NCBI GenBank assembly: GCA_950022655.1
Contig: OX465590.1
Span: 38,143,218-38,207,217 of the forward strand
DNA: 64,000 nucleotides
Source: Alentia gelatinosa
Taxonomy: Eukaryota > Annelida > Polychaeta > Phyllodocida > Polynoidae
Direction: 5' to 3'
The notes below the pieces were generated by a model. It did no database searches. It saw only the letters and a list, made by a program, of their open reading frames with translations, and was not told the origin of the DNA. Every line of letters begins with the position of its first letter. Position 1 is the first letter of the stretch. This document shows positions 11,412 through 22,295 of this stretch, piece by piece. Position numbers and translations under genes: made by a program.

Positions 11412-12168
11412 AAGCCGGCCTCCACCTACCACGATGGTCTACGACATACTTCCCGATAGCTACGATTTGAAATGGCCAAATCGTGACCTATCGGGAGGTC
11501 CCCGATAGTTTAAAATCCTGGACATGGTTTGAAATCGTAGAGCGTAGAAATGCCTTTGGAGGACCAAAAACATAAACCATGGTCACGATTGCCTCACGAT
11601 TCAATCGGTGTACCAATTTAGATCTCAGGCAGAGTTTTAATATTGAAATATATTATAATTTTAGAAATATTTAATGAATCTGAATATTCTTTAAGAGGTA
11701 TTTACAACATATTATGATATTATTTTCCAGACACTAAAACAATAAAATTGAAGAATATAACTGTGATAGAATCATAATTCTGTTGTGAAACTATTATTTT
11801 CAGACACTTAGACTTCCTCAAATAATATCATATTTACAGCGATTATACATCTATATGCGCCCTACCTAATTCCAGACTTTCATATATAATTTTCCGTTAA
11901 GTATTTCACCCAAAAGAGATATTTTCCCGATAAATCACACACATTACCCTACGACAGGCTACGAAAATTCCAACATGTTGGATTTGATCGGGACCTCTAT
12001 GATTGACGTTTTCTATCGCAGCCTATCGTGAGGTATCGCAGACGGCATCGCAGAAACCTGTTCCACCTACCACGATTTTTGCTTACCTCACAATAAAATC
12101 GGTATGGTATCGGGAAGGCAGTCGTAAGGCCTATCGGGACCAGAATCGTTGTAAGTGGGGGTCCCCTC
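11412..12168. mobile_element. PIF/Harbinger-like MITE, family P2, copy 2
   Basis: The left end AAGCCGGCCTCCACCTACCA and the right end (complement of GTAAGTGGGGGTCCCCTCTT) are inverted repeats related to the copy at 4727-5261. The flanks are TAA on the left and TAC on the right, so the target duplication is imperfect. The interior is longer (about 757 bp) and AT-rich. It has a second internal word cluster (CCACCTACCACGATTTTTGC near 12062) that could be a nested end. No transposase is seen. Confidence 0.65.
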
Positions 12169-12289
12169 TTACTTGATGATTTTTTAACTTCTATTATTTC
12201 GTGTTAATAGGAACAAAAATTGTACTTTGCCTCTGGACAACAGCGTTATCATGTTAAGTCCAACCTATGGGAGCCCCACGTTACAATAG

Positions 12290-12580
12290 TTTATCTCACC
12301 CATGGCATGTCTTCCCCTCTGACTTAACGTTGGGAACTCATACCCAACACCCATGGAGTATTAAGAAAAGATACTTAATAGGGGATTATGTCACAAAGGC
12401 TAGCCCATTAGTCAATGTGAAAAGTGAGATAAATTCAGAAACCTATTCAATTTTAGGGTCAGAGCTCGATCCCATCTCGTTTGAATTGCTACGTAATTCA
12501 CGCAGCTTTGCTTTGTGAATTACTATGTGATTCAAACTTGATGGGATACGAGCCCTGACTCTAGACTTCAATAGGTTTTC
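12290..12580. mobile_element. Two-module fold-back element, family G, copy 1
   Basis: Module 1 begins TTTATCTCACCC, carries GACTTAACGTTGGGAACTC and ends GTGAGATAAATTC. Module 2 (12438-12580) is a long hairpin: AGCTCGATCCCATCTCG...GTAATTCACG folds onto GTGAATTAC...AACTTGATGGGATACGAG. Copies at 14440, 16342, 17985 and 49041 keep both modules in the same order. No ORF is convincing. Confidence 0.7.
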
Positions 12581-12888
12581 TCTTAGTACCTATATACGTC
12601 CAGAAGACGAATCTAGGACGTCAATAGTGCCGAAATCCATTAAACATTTATACTCTTTTACCTTTGATACTTTTCTTTCTTTATATTGAATAAACAAAAT
12701 TTACAACTACATGCAATCGCCAGTTATTGAGCTCTTCCTTACAAGAGTCACAGAAAGAAATAGACAAGTAAAAGACAATACACAGGACTAACAATACATG
12801 TATAAACTTATCATAAGTTCCAGCGTTTATACACATTTCTGTCTATATATGTCTGTAAAGACAGCCCTATATATCAAGGTGCAGTACT

Positions 12889-13240
12889 TATATAGAACGT
12901 CCTGACCATGCTGTACAAGTCACAGAATGAGATGGTAGTTTACGGTTTGTACGGAACGAGGCATTTATGCCGAGTTCCGTACAAACCGTAAATTATCATC
13001 GAGTTCTGTGACTTGTACAAGCATGGTTGGACGTTATATATTTATTATATACCCCAAAGTTTTTTTAAAATCATTAATTAAATTTTTAACAACCGATATG
13101 TTAATAAACGTGTTTGGCAAGGTGGTCCGTATTTTAGTGTACGGACCACTGGTCCGTACAGTATTTTTACGTTATATGTCAAAACGGTACGTATTTACAG
13201 TAAATACGGCATGGGTATATAGTAAAGTTGGTACTATGAT
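12889..13240. mobile_element. Long-hairpin element, family I, copy 2
   Basis: The hairpin at 12889-13042 repeats the design of 1931-2083, with inner arm TTTACGGTTTGTACGGAAC (12939-12957) and its complement (12974-12992). The apex is GGCA-TTTA-TGCC. Two paired positions have changed together relative to copy 1. Downstream sequence to about 13240 also matches copy 1 and includes a palindrome TACGGACCACTGGTCCGTA near 13140. Confidence 0.7.
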
Positions 13241-13758
13241 CAGGATATGCTCAAATCCTCGACTTGTAGCTGACCCTACATAACTCTTTATAAAAATCTC
13301 CTCTTGGTAGATTTTGAGTCCCTTTAAATAACTTTCCCCGAATTAAATTCTTGTTATGAAGAGGCGATTTCCTGTATTTGGCACTGTTTGGAATCATGAT
13401 TCTTAGATTTATTTTGTTTGCTTGTCTTATTATTCTTTCAGGATATAATTTGAGATTGTCGCTATTTTCACTTTTTCATTTTATCAGGGTTGCAATGTGA
13501 CCAACTCTTCTAAATTTCATCTGATGTTACACCCATGATGCAGTTCTTCAATATATATGTCACGAGCCTTCCATATGTCGATAAATATAGAACACCTGCA
13601 CTGACAAATATCCATATTCATTTTCATTTATTGTACACAAATTGTGGAATTCTATGAATGATTTTATATGAAAGTAGCGTTTGTAGTTATCATACCAAAA
13701 AATGTCTGGAGGCATTCTTGAGGTACCATGAGTACGAATGCCTCCTGATATGACGCTA
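13241..13758. other. Unassigned intergenic DNA
   Basis: No feature is recognised except a short hairpin near 13710-13745 (AGGCATTC...GAATGCCT). The 88-codon minus-strand ORF overlapping 13560-13826 runs into repeat X and has no protein-family support. Confidence 0.3.
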
Positions 13759-13975
13759 AACATGCTAAGAGGGTTGCTGTGGCCCCTAAGATTTAAAGTA
13801 AACTCTTGACTGCAGAGCCGTCCCAAGGCACTAGAAAATATTATGTAAGGAGGTCAGGGTGAAGGTCGGGGTTTGCTGCGAATGCAGTCATTGGCTACTC
13901 GGTCTACTGTATTCCTTATATGGAATTAAGGTAATGGGACAACTCCATGGTGTAAGGGTCTCCGATACTCAAATC
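13759..13975. repeat. Dispersed repeat X, inverted copy
   Basis: The reverse complement of this stretch aligns with 1281-1495 over about 200 bp, as described for that copy. The two copies are in opposite orientation and about 12 kb apart. No terminal structure is visible. Confidence 0.6.
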
Positions 13976-14439
13976 AGTGGTCTATTGTCATATACATCCT
14001 AATGAAGGTTATACGAGCCTTATAAATGCAATTAGATAGCAATAGTAATTATTTCTTCTTCTATGTACCCGAGATATTGCTCTTGTATAATTGTAAATCA
14101 TGTCATTATTGCAGATGAATGAACAGCTGATACTGTCTGTAGTCTTTCCATTTTGTGTCATCAATCTATAGACACGCCCTCCACACAATTCTCGGCTACG
14201 TTATTTAACACTTTCTTTACTGATGATGCCTTTAATACTGTGGCGCTTACAGGATGGTAAGAGCTCTTCTATAGGATCGTTAACGAGAAGATGAAGGGAA
14301 TACTTCGCAGGCAGAAAACCTAATTTTATGTTATTAAGATACACTCAAGATTTGGGTTGTATCTCGTAGCAGGACACACCAAGTGGGAACAAGAACGATC
14401 TCCGCGTAATTTGGCGTTTCCACCGACCTATTATATCCT

Positions 14440-14731
14440 ATTTTATTTCACCCCGATATTTTTTCTCTATAGACTTAACATTGGGAACTCGTATCTAACG
14501 CCCATTAGATATTTAGGAAAAATATTCAATGGGGGATTATGTCACACATTATAGCCCATTAATCCATGTTAAGGGTGAGATAAATTCAGAAACCCATTCG
14601 AGTTTAGTGTCAGAGCTCGATCCCATCTCGTTTGAATCACTACGTAATTCACGCGGCTTCGCCTTGTGAATTACTACATGATGCAAACTCGATGGGATAC
14701 GAGCTCAGACCCTAAACTCTCATAGGTTTCC
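14440..14731. mobile_element. Two-module fold-back element, family G, copy 2
   Basis: It has the head ATTTCACCCCGATATT with GACTTAACATTGGGAACTCG, then GGTGAGATAAATTC. The hairpin module follows, with stem AGCTCGATCCCATCTCGTTT against AAACTCGATGGGATACGAG. The outer stem extends into GTTTAGTGTCAG against AGACCCTAAAC. A fragment with GGACACACCAAG near 14368 just upstream resembles the end of family N (see 61472). Confidence 0.75.
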
Positions 14732-15164
14732 TTTATAATATCCACCAATCCACTGGTCATATCCCACTTTTGGTGTGGTAAGCATCAGGTGGAAACTAAA
14801 AGGGTCAATGATTTTTAATCTCCAGCATTACATATGATCTAGCAAACCGAGTGATTTCTCATACCACTTAATGAAATGTCATTACATTGAATAAGTCCTT
14901 GGCTGATTCCGTATATGTAAGGAAGGTTCCAGCATAACTAACTGGTCAGCTGGGTACCAGACTTACACAGAACCACCAGTGGGGACCCAGCAGGGTTCTG
15001 CACATGCTCGGTGAGACCAAGCAGGTGTATATAAGAGGCCTGCTAAAGCTTGGCTGAACAAACTGGGGTGTGGAGGGACTAGGTGCGGTCCCTCTACAGG
15101 GTCTATCCTGGTTCTCTAGAAGAAAAGGGTTGACCATCCGGCCCCCTTTCTGGCAGGAGTTATG
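14732..15164. other. Unassigned, GC-richer DNA beside a duplicated unit
   Basis: The segment after about 14940 is richer in G+C than its surroundings and includes TATATAAGAGGC near 15030. It lies directly upstream of the 118-bp repeat unit and may belong to the same unknown element. No protein, RNA gene or SINE boxes are recognised. Confidence 0.3.
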
Positions 15165-15283
15165 GGATCCTGAGATGAGAGCAGGTGGTGATTCCTTCGG
15201 GGTTCTCCCTGTGCTCATCTCTGGCAGCGCTACGGTGCTGGGTGGCTGTGGTAAAACGCCGCTGCGAGTTCGCGGGTGAGTCC
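15165..15283. repeat. 118-bp GC-rich unit, left copy
   Basis: This unit matches 16141-16258 in direct orientation, sharing GGGATCCTG, GGTGCTGGGT and GGTAAAACGCCGCTGCG in the same order. The two copies flank the family E element at 15284-16139. This suggests a tandem duplication that was later split by the insertion. Confidence 0.7.
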
Positions 15284-16139
15284 AGGGCCCTGTTTTTCAG
15301 TCACGACATAATCGGCCAACGATTCCTTAAGACATCTCTGCGATTGGAAGACTGTTTGGAAGACACAAAATGGCGGCTGTGCTATAGACACGGTCTCAGT
15401 GCGGCGCGTGATCGCCGCTAAAAGTGTCTCAAGTATAGAACTGTCTCAGGTTCTATCAAACCTCTCTGTGTGTATATAGAGGATTTCCTGTGCTGCTCAT
15501 ACGAATTAAGCAATGAAATTTTAACACGAGTACGGGATACGAATAGCCTATAATCGTACCAAATATTAAGAAGAACGGCCGTATAGTTATGAAGTTATCG
15601 GCGTTTGAATATGAAACATTGAGCTATCGATCGGATATCGTACACGCACTCTCCTAGCAGAATGTAGCGCGCGGAATCTCTGCTGGGAGAGTGAAATAAG
15701 CACAGTCGATGTCAAGGTCGCCGCATAAATTAGATCACGTGATAGTAGTGGTACACTGGCCACCAGAGCAACATTTGGTATGATGAATTTCACACGCCGA
15801 TAACTTCATAACGGTGCGGCCGTTTTTCTTCATATTTAGTACGATGATAGGTTATATGTATACCTTACTCATGTTAAAATTTCATTGCTTAATTCTTATG
15901 GGAAGTGAAGTTGCGCATTCTGTACGACATGTCCATAGATGTCTTAGGTCTAAGACACTTTGGAAGACATTTGGAACCACGTGACCCTAAAGATGTCTTA
16001 TCTATAGTACACCTGACTGCAGCCTAAGTGCTCTTGATGGACAATCGTTGGGCGATCCCCAAAGATGTCTTATCTATAATACACTGACAGCTGTAAGATA
16101 TCTTACAAAGAGGATATCTTGACTGAAAAACAGGGCCCA
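15284..16139. mobile_element. Large fold-back MITE, family E, copy 1
   Basis: The ends are AGGGCCCTGTTTTTCAGTC and its inverted partner GACTGAAAAACAGGGCCC. Nearly the whole 856 bp is a nested inverted repeat. The shared module occurs forward at about 15497-15580 and reversed at about 15817-15905. A perfect 18-bp inner arm, GTTATGAAGTTATCGGCG, pairs with CGCCGATAACTTCATAAC. Sequence from 15910 to 16139 includes repeated AAGATGTCTTA-type words. No transposase is present and the superfamily is not identified. Confidence 0.8.
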
Positions 16140-16140
16140 G

Positions 16141-16258
16141 GATCCTGGGATGAAGGTAGGATGTGAGGCCATCGGGCTTTCCCTGTGATCCTCTCAGGCA
16201 GTGCCAGGGTGCTGGGTTGCTGTGGTAAAACGCCGCTGCGGGTTTGCGGGTGGGACCA
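16141..16258. repeat. 118-bp GC-rich unit, right copy
   Basis: Direct repeat of 15165-15283. The order of shared words is kept (GATCCTGGGATGA, TTCCCTGTG, GGTGCTGGGTTGCTGTGG, AAAACGCCGCTGCGGGTT). A 135-codon ORF crossing it on the minus strand has no family features and is ignored. Confidence 0.7.
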
Positions 16259-16341
16259 GCACCGGGATGGCATTCTGGACTAAAACCGTGCTGGTGCTCA
16301 GGAGGAGCTTCAGCTGTACCCGACACCCAGCCACTACACTG

Positions 16342-16632
16342 TTTTATCTCACCCCAGATATTTGTTCTCCATAGACTTAACATTGGAAACTCGTATCTAA
16401 CACCCATTAGATATTTAGGAAATATATCCAATGGGGGATAATGTCACAAATGTTAGCCCATTAGTCAATATCAAGGGTGAGATAAATTCAGAAACCCATT
16501 CAAGTTTAGGGTCAGAGCTCGATCCCATCTCGTTTGAATCACATAGCAATTCACGCGGCTTCGCCTTGTGAATTACTAAGTGATTCAAACTCGATGGGAT
16601 ACGAGCTCAGACCCTAAACTTTCATGGGTTTC
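16342..16632. mobile_element. Two-module fold-back element, family G, copy 3
   Basis: It starts TTTATCTCACCCCAGATATT, carries GACTTAACATTGGAAACTCG and GGTGAGATAAATTC, then the hairpin module. The outermost stem GTTTAGGGTCAGAGCTCGAT pairs with TACGAGCTCAGACCCTAAAC. It is the best-preserved hairpin of the family, with a loop around CGCGGCTTCGCC. Confidence 0.75.
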
Positions 16633-16959
16633 CTCTATTATGGATGGATGATGCCCGGAAGCAGTTACAGTCATGCTGGATTCTTAGCTTAAACAGTTCT
16701 AGCTATAGCTGTCGACAGTCCCAGTCAAGGCCAGATGTTGCATCTAGGTAGTCCTAGGTATACCTACATGTTTTTTTTTTCAACTTTTGTTATAATCTAT
16801 TTATTTATTCCATAAGAAAGAGCACATTCGCTGGACAAACATATATACTTGAAAAATGCTCAAGAAGGCTGCCAGGATAGATAAATGTTTTTGGTACTGC
16901 ATTATCTGATATTTTGTTCAGGTTTTCTTTATGATAACGAAAAAGCTGAGTGCGAGCAT
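16633..16959. other. Unassigned DNA with a poly(T) start
   Basis: A T-run at about 16771-16781 followed by TTTATTTATTCC could be the 3' end of a minus-strand retroposon of the CAGGATAAATAAA type, but the match is weak. Nothing else is recognised. Confidence 0.25.
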
Positions 16960-17175
16960 TCTATATTTGTTTTCCTGGTGCGAGGTTCTAGTATGTCTTC
17001 TTCTTACAGCTATTGTTCAGCGTTGGAGTGAACACTATTGGCATATTGGATATACAATTGTGCATTGATGGATTGTTCACATGTTCATACAGAATAGACA
17101 AGTTATTCATTATTAATATGTAATAATGCTCTTTTGGATTGATAAACGGAGTTCAGCTCTCTTTAAAACAAAGGG
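16960..17175 (+). mobile_element. Retroposon 3' end, family R, copy 2
   Basis: It shares an ordered series of blocks with the copies at 2424-2702 and 56305-56846: CTTACAG, CAGCGTTGGAGTGAACAC, ATTGTGCATTGATGG, TTCACATGTT, and a terminal AGCTCTCTTTAAAA. The 5' boundary and any target duplication are not clear. Confidence 0.55.
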
Positions 17176-17984
17176 AAAGGTTCAAGGTAAGTTTTCAGGA
17201 GAGACGAGTCAACATCTGAAAATAATTTTTATTTTTTTTATATGTTACCAGTTTAGTGACACTTTAACTAGTGGCCCCGCAGCTTTCTCCTCCTGGGGTG
17301 CCCAGGACCTTCTTCTTTGACATACTTGAACTTTGTTTTTTTGGTCATTGCTTTCTCCCCTTTTTTTGCACATTTTATTATTTTAATAAAATTGTCAGGG
17401 TTTACACAAAGTGTATTTCCCTCCAAATGTGACAATATCATATGCCTTGAATCAGCCTTACTATAAGATGCCTGAAGAGTCCGATTCGGATGAAACCTTG
17501 GAGCCCCACCCCTACACTGTCTAAATTAACAGTTTACATAAACAGAAATCTGCTTGGTTTACTCTTTTCCCCCACCTAAATATGCTGGGAGAATGGCCAC
17601 GGCAGTGTATATGCCACATATTATAAATTTTAATAACATCTGAAAATAGAATTTCCGTGTTATCCGGCTACATACCAGGCAACTCAATACTCAATTACTC
17701 AGATTGTGGGATTTGTTAGTTCTCTAGCCAGTCGACCTCATGAAAACCTCTCCTCTACTGTCACAGCCATAGAAATGAAACTCCTCGGGTGCAGTCGGTG
17801 CAGAAGACGCCTCAGTTTTTATTACAACACTCCTATTTCCATCAGGAAAAGGTGAAGCCGGGGACACACCAAGCGAGAGACGGCAGCGATCTGCGGAATG
17901 AGAGATATTAATATATAGCTATGCTGGTATAAGCCATACAGATACCAGCCTCTGTTACGGTATTGGTATAATTGCCATACCACA
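17176..17984. other. Intergenic DNA with a hammerhead-like core and a family N fragment
   Basis: Most of this stretch is unassigned. Two small items stand out. A hammerhead-like core is at 17472-17496 and is annotated separately. A fragment GCCGGGGACACACCAAGCGA near 17862-17881 matches the end of family N. T-rich runs at about 17220-17260 and 17325-17370 have no clear meaning. Confidence 0.35.
17472..17496 (+). ncRNA. Second hammerhead-like core
   Basis: CTGAAGA at 17472-17478 fits the hammerhead consensus CUGANGA. It is followed by a short helix II, GTCC-loop-GGAT with one G-U pair, and then GAAAC. Helices I and III are not obvious in the flanks. It is weaker than the motif at 270-313 and may be a decayed relative. 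Confidence 0.3.
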
Positions 17985-18262
17985 GACTATCTCACTCCTG
18001 GTATGTTTTCTCCATAGAATTAACATTGGGAACTCGTATCCAATGCCCTTGAGATATTTAGGAAAAAATATCCAATGGGGGATTATGTCACAAAGGTTAG
18101 CCCATTAGTCAATATGAAGGGTGAGATGAATTCAGAAAGCCATTCAAGTTTAGGGTCAGAGCTCGATCCCATCTTGTTTGAATCGCCACGTAATTCACGC
18201 GGCTTGGCGTTCTGAATTACTACACGTTTTAAACTTAATGGGATAAGAGCTCTGACCCTTTG
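17985..18262. mobile_element. Two-module fold-back element, family G, copy 4
   Basis: The head TATCTCACTCCTGGTAT leads to GAATTAACATTGGGAACTCG and GGTGAGATGAATTC. The hairpin module has AGCTCGATCCCATCTTG against AACTTAATGGGATAAGAGCT. More mismatches are present than in copies 2 and 3, so this looks older. Confidence 0.65.
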
Positions 18263-18529
18263 AAACAAGGAGCAAATAATATTTCCATTTATAATGGAAG
18301 AGCGCGGAATACCAAAATCTCATCAAATAAAAGTAAGAGAATATCATTGGAAATTACTGATTAGTAAGCCATTTCTGTTTGAAAGTATCAAAAATGTTTC
18401 AATAAACCTAGAGAATGGATTCAATAATTTGTTTCAAGTATCATCAACAGTAATATGTAGTATGGTATAAAAATCTACATGTGTGAACAGATGGCAACTG
18501 ATTACTTAAAAGAGGTGTATCCTAAATCT

Positions 18530-19160
18530 GCTGAACATCATTGAACTTCTTTTAAAGTTTATCATATAAACATTTTACTTTATCAATATGTTGGCACATT
18601 TCTTTTGAGGTGTTTGTCATTTGTTGGCTAACGTTTTTGATTTTGACTTGTGCCTGGTCTAGCATACCACAGATCCCATTCAAATTGTCATGGTTGTGAC
18701 TGAATTTTTCATTGCGGGTCAATTGCCCTACTTCTCAGGCTAATTGGTCAGCTATGCCACTCAGTTCGCTCTCTGATAGCCCTTAGTGCTTGATCCACTC
18801 ATGTTTGTTTGGCTTGAGGGTACTTCATTTGGAGTACTAATCATGCTCTTGGTATTCCTCTGACTAACATATTTGTCATCTGTTTTCCTTCTACTTCTAA
18901 GAGTTCTTTTGACATCTTCAGATCAGGTATCCTCTGGAACATCCACATATTTGGCACTATTATCATGGTCCATTGAGAAATTTCTTCAGGTTGACTATGA
19001 GCCATACTGTTAGATACAGTCAATCAAATCAATATTCACCATTGGTACTCACACCTGATCATTACCATAATTGTTTCTACTCTGTGATTTTGAACCATTC
19101 ATAGAATGCTGTTTTTCATCTTGAGTATTATATATCTTGTTGATATGTGATTTCTGTTAA
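18530..19160 (-). pseudogene. Decayed coding remnant, possibly a LINE ORF1
   Basis: On the minus strand, neighbouring frames give long, protein-like stretches broken by single stops. They are rich in K, N, Q, S and D, such as SGSSTKGYQRAN and NGICGMLDQAQVKIKNVSQQ. The second looks like a coiled coil. The coherent text jumps frame several times between about 19150 and 18540, as expected for an old frameshifted ORF. No domain is recognised. A gag-like ORF1 of an L1/Tx1-type LINE is possible because such proteins have coiled coils. This is inference from composition. Confidence 0.35.
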
Positions 19161-21484
19161 TTTGCTACACCACACTGAACATGTTCACATGTTCACTCAG
19201 TCACGAAAGTTCTATTAAAAGGAACCAAGTCAGTAGTGGGCAGGGATACAGTCTGACTTGGATACTGGACACCTGCCCATTTTACCAGGCCTTTATAATT
19301 GGTGAATGGATAGTGAAGGGTTAGATTCTCTGCAGTAAGCTGAAAGCCTGTGTGAGCACTCTAAACTCTGGATGACGTATATGAGCGTGATTTCCGCGCT
19401 CAATAAATACCCGCATGTATACTCTGAATATGCATTCAACACGGCCGAGTATAGCAGGTTCTTGAACGATGATATCATAGGCAAACACGAAATTTAACCG
19501 TAAAAATACAGACGATTATAATGAAATATCATCAAGACATATATCAAAAGAAATAAAATCATCAAATACATTTTAATGTTTTCGTAGGAAACTACACATA
19601 CATATTTGAAGCGACTTCTGCTATACCAACACATTACTAATAGTGACTTGACATCGTAATATCTTTTGTTAATATGTCAATATTAATTCATGTCAATATC
19701 CATGTAAAAAAACATATTGAGTTTGTAAATTGTCCTTGTTACCGTAACCCTTTTTTGGGTTTAGTACGGGAAATCTTTTTTAATAAAACATATTGACCTT
19801 GTAGAACATCCTTTCTAACATTGTTTCTTTTGATAAGAAAATATTGAACTCGCTCTACGACCTCATTTGATATCATGATCGAAAGTAACATGGTACAAGA
19901 GAATGTCCCAACACGGCGAATACGTTTTACTAAATTATTTCAAAGCATGTGTCTCTAAAAAAATTGACGGTGCGCCAGTACGTTGGGAAGGAAAAACATA
20001 GTCTCGGAGACAATAATCAGGTTAAATATGAAATAATAGCTAACATATACATGCCATTTTGTGGTGCTGATTCCGGAATTCACCTTGCGATTTTCTTTTT
20101 TAAGTTGATCTTTATTAGAGTTGATCTTTATTAAGTTTCAAAGAGATTGTCAATACATCATCTAGAGTTTAGAGGGGTCCATATAGACTTTCAAGGTACT
20201 GCATACAAATTATCCCTTCACTATCTGTGTGCTATTCACTATGATATTGAGAACAGAGCAGGGAACCAGAGTCACAGTCTCTTAGAGACGTGCCCAGCTG
20301 ACCATGACCAATCACCCAATACCAAAATACCTCAAGACCCACTTGTGCTTGATTTGTTTGGATCCTAGATAGGCAGTTGCAGAAATTACAAGTTGACCAG
20401 GTGCAATTGGATTACATTAAACTATCCATACGATAAATCTAACTTATACCTTTTAATTGTTATTCATTTATAATAGCACGCTCATTCATCTAGGATGAAC
20501 ATACTATTTGCTCCTAGTTCTGGAGGAAGCTATTCTGGTAGGATCACCCTATTTTCAGTGGGCTCCATAAGCCACATAAGTGCAATGCGATCGTTTATAT
20601 CAGGTGCACCTAATCGTAGCTAGGATTGCTGTACCGGTGTGATATCATAGTATCGCTTATCAACAAAATTGGATATGGTTTCAGCGTGGTCTTATATGTC
20701 AGCCTGTGTCCAGGAAGTATTTCATTTCAGAATTTTATGTCTTTGCTCTTCGTCGTGAGCTGCGATAGAATGAAGTAAAATACATAAATGGCTGTCAATG
20801 AATTATTGTTAGCTTGGTAATGTAAGCTTAGAGATTTATAGAGAAAGTTATTATGGGCTTGAGTACTAGTAATAGAAGTGGTTATAATATAATTTTAGAA
20901 ATAGAGTGCCGGTTTTTTTATTCACAATGATCATATATAATGCAGAGTTCCAATGACAACAAAAATACCCTAATTTATGAACTACTGCACTATTTTACAG
21001 TGGCAAGATCATTCTAGTCAAGCCATTCCTGGGAGACTATTTCTTATGCTCTTTGAGTGGTTCTCCTAAAATAAACCCACACATATATAATATACATTCT
21101 ATGACTAAACAGTTCCTGAAGTCAGACACTTTGTAATTGAACATCTACTAATACTAAGCAGATTATCTATGGACACTTTGTCTTTAAACACTTGATAATG
21201 CTAAGCACTATATAGCTATGAATACGAATACATATAGAAGCTAAATATCATAAAACTACATGCCTTGTAATTTAACACTTAAAAAATTGAACATTATCTA
21301 CCTAAACCTATTTAAAATTTAACTCGTTTAACATGAAATATGTTTGGAAAAGTGGGGCAAAAAAGTGAATATCAAAATGGTTTTTTTCTAGACACTAGTG
21401 TGTGGACTGTAAAAACTATTTCTACATCATGGAATACAGTGCGGAGCGCAAAATATTGTCGACAGGAATTTCAGAAAGTGGTAA
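19161..21484. other. Unassigned AT-rich intergenic DNA
   Basis: No gene, RNA or element with definable ends was recognised in this 2.3-kb stretch. ORFs of 61-73 codons (for example 19949-20134 and 20147-20368) have no family features and are treated as chance. Confidence 0.3.
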
Positions 21485-21880
21485 CCTGGGACCTGTTTCA
21501 CTAGTTTTGTGACAAAAGTGTTAGACAGACATGAAAAGCGGCACGAACAGTGGAAGCATGAACAGACAAAACAAAATTGAGTAACGTTTCATAACGAAGA
21601 GTATTGGTTGATCCGCATAAATGTTAAGTAAAAGGTAACCTCAATTCAGTAAAAAAAAAACTGCAGACCTAATGTGACAATGTCATAAACCCGAAATGAT
21701 GTGTGAATCCTGTGGCATGTAGATTTGTCTAATTCTTATGATGTGTAGATTTGTCTAATTTTTATGTTTGGGGTCTGTCTTTTCCTAAGGACAGCTACTT
21801 GTGTTGTCACGTAACTAGACAACCCCAATCTGTCTGAATATTGTCACAGACATGTCACGAAACTAATGAAACAGGTCCCA
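21485..21880. mobile_element. MITE of the GGGACC family, variant copy 4
   Basis: The left end CTGGGACCTGTTTCACTAGT and the right end ACTAATGAAACAGGTCCCA are inverted repeats. GGTAA flanks both ends (21480-21484 and 21881-21885) and may be the target duplication. Inner blocks (AGATTTGTCTAATT, CAGCTACTTGTG) recur in 33288-33600 but not in copies 1-3, so two subfamilies exist. Confidence 0.65.
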
Positions 21881-22157
21881 GGTAAGAGAACATTATACCC
21901 ACAGATGTATCTCAACACCTCGTTTGGCCTGCAACCCATCGCCCGCGAGGGGCCCGGGTCCAGAGGTACCTCAATCCCTGTTGACATTTGGGTGGCAAAT
22001 GAAGGACCTTTTGGGAATCTAATACAAGCGATGAAGCCACGTCTCCTTTTCCTGTTCTCTTGGGTCCTATAATCCAAGATGACCTGCTGGGACCTGCAGT
22101 AGCCTTTCGTGACCTATGGTAATCTATCGTGTCTTGCAGCGCTTTCTATGTGTACAA

Positions 22158-22268
22158 TAGGCCCGTTTCCATTGGCCGATTTCTCGTCACCGATATACAG
22201 TCAGGAACCACTGACAGACCTTTGGCACTGCTGACACCAAATCGGTCAATGGAAACAACCCAGCCCGT
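22158..22268. mobile_element. Short MITE with GTTTCCATTGGCCGAT ends
   Basis: GGCCCGTTTCCATTGGCCGA at the left faces TCGGTCAATGGAAAC at the right, enclosing about 110 bp with CACCGAT-type repeats. It is related to the larger element at 44828-45256. A target duplication is not clear. Confidence 0.6.
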
Positions 22269-22295
22269 GAAATGACCCACGACTTTTACTGTTTA

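Noticed and set aside
13560..13826. 88-codon minus-strand ORF with GGIRTHG
   Set aside because: It overlaps repeat X and lacks support from any family motif. The short peptide resembles text common in mispredicted repeat ORFs.
15025..15045. TATA box TATATAAGAGGC
   Set aside because: No downstream transcript or ORF features support a promoter, and TATA-like words are frequent in this AT-rich window.
16024..16431. 135-codon minus-strand ORF
   Set aside because: It spans the end of a MITE, a 118-bp repeat and the head of another element, so it is a chance joining of frames.
21866..22077. Overlapping 68- and 77-codon ORFs on opposite strands
   Set aside because: Mirror ORFs over a GC-richer patch without domain or splice features. 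They are probably chance.
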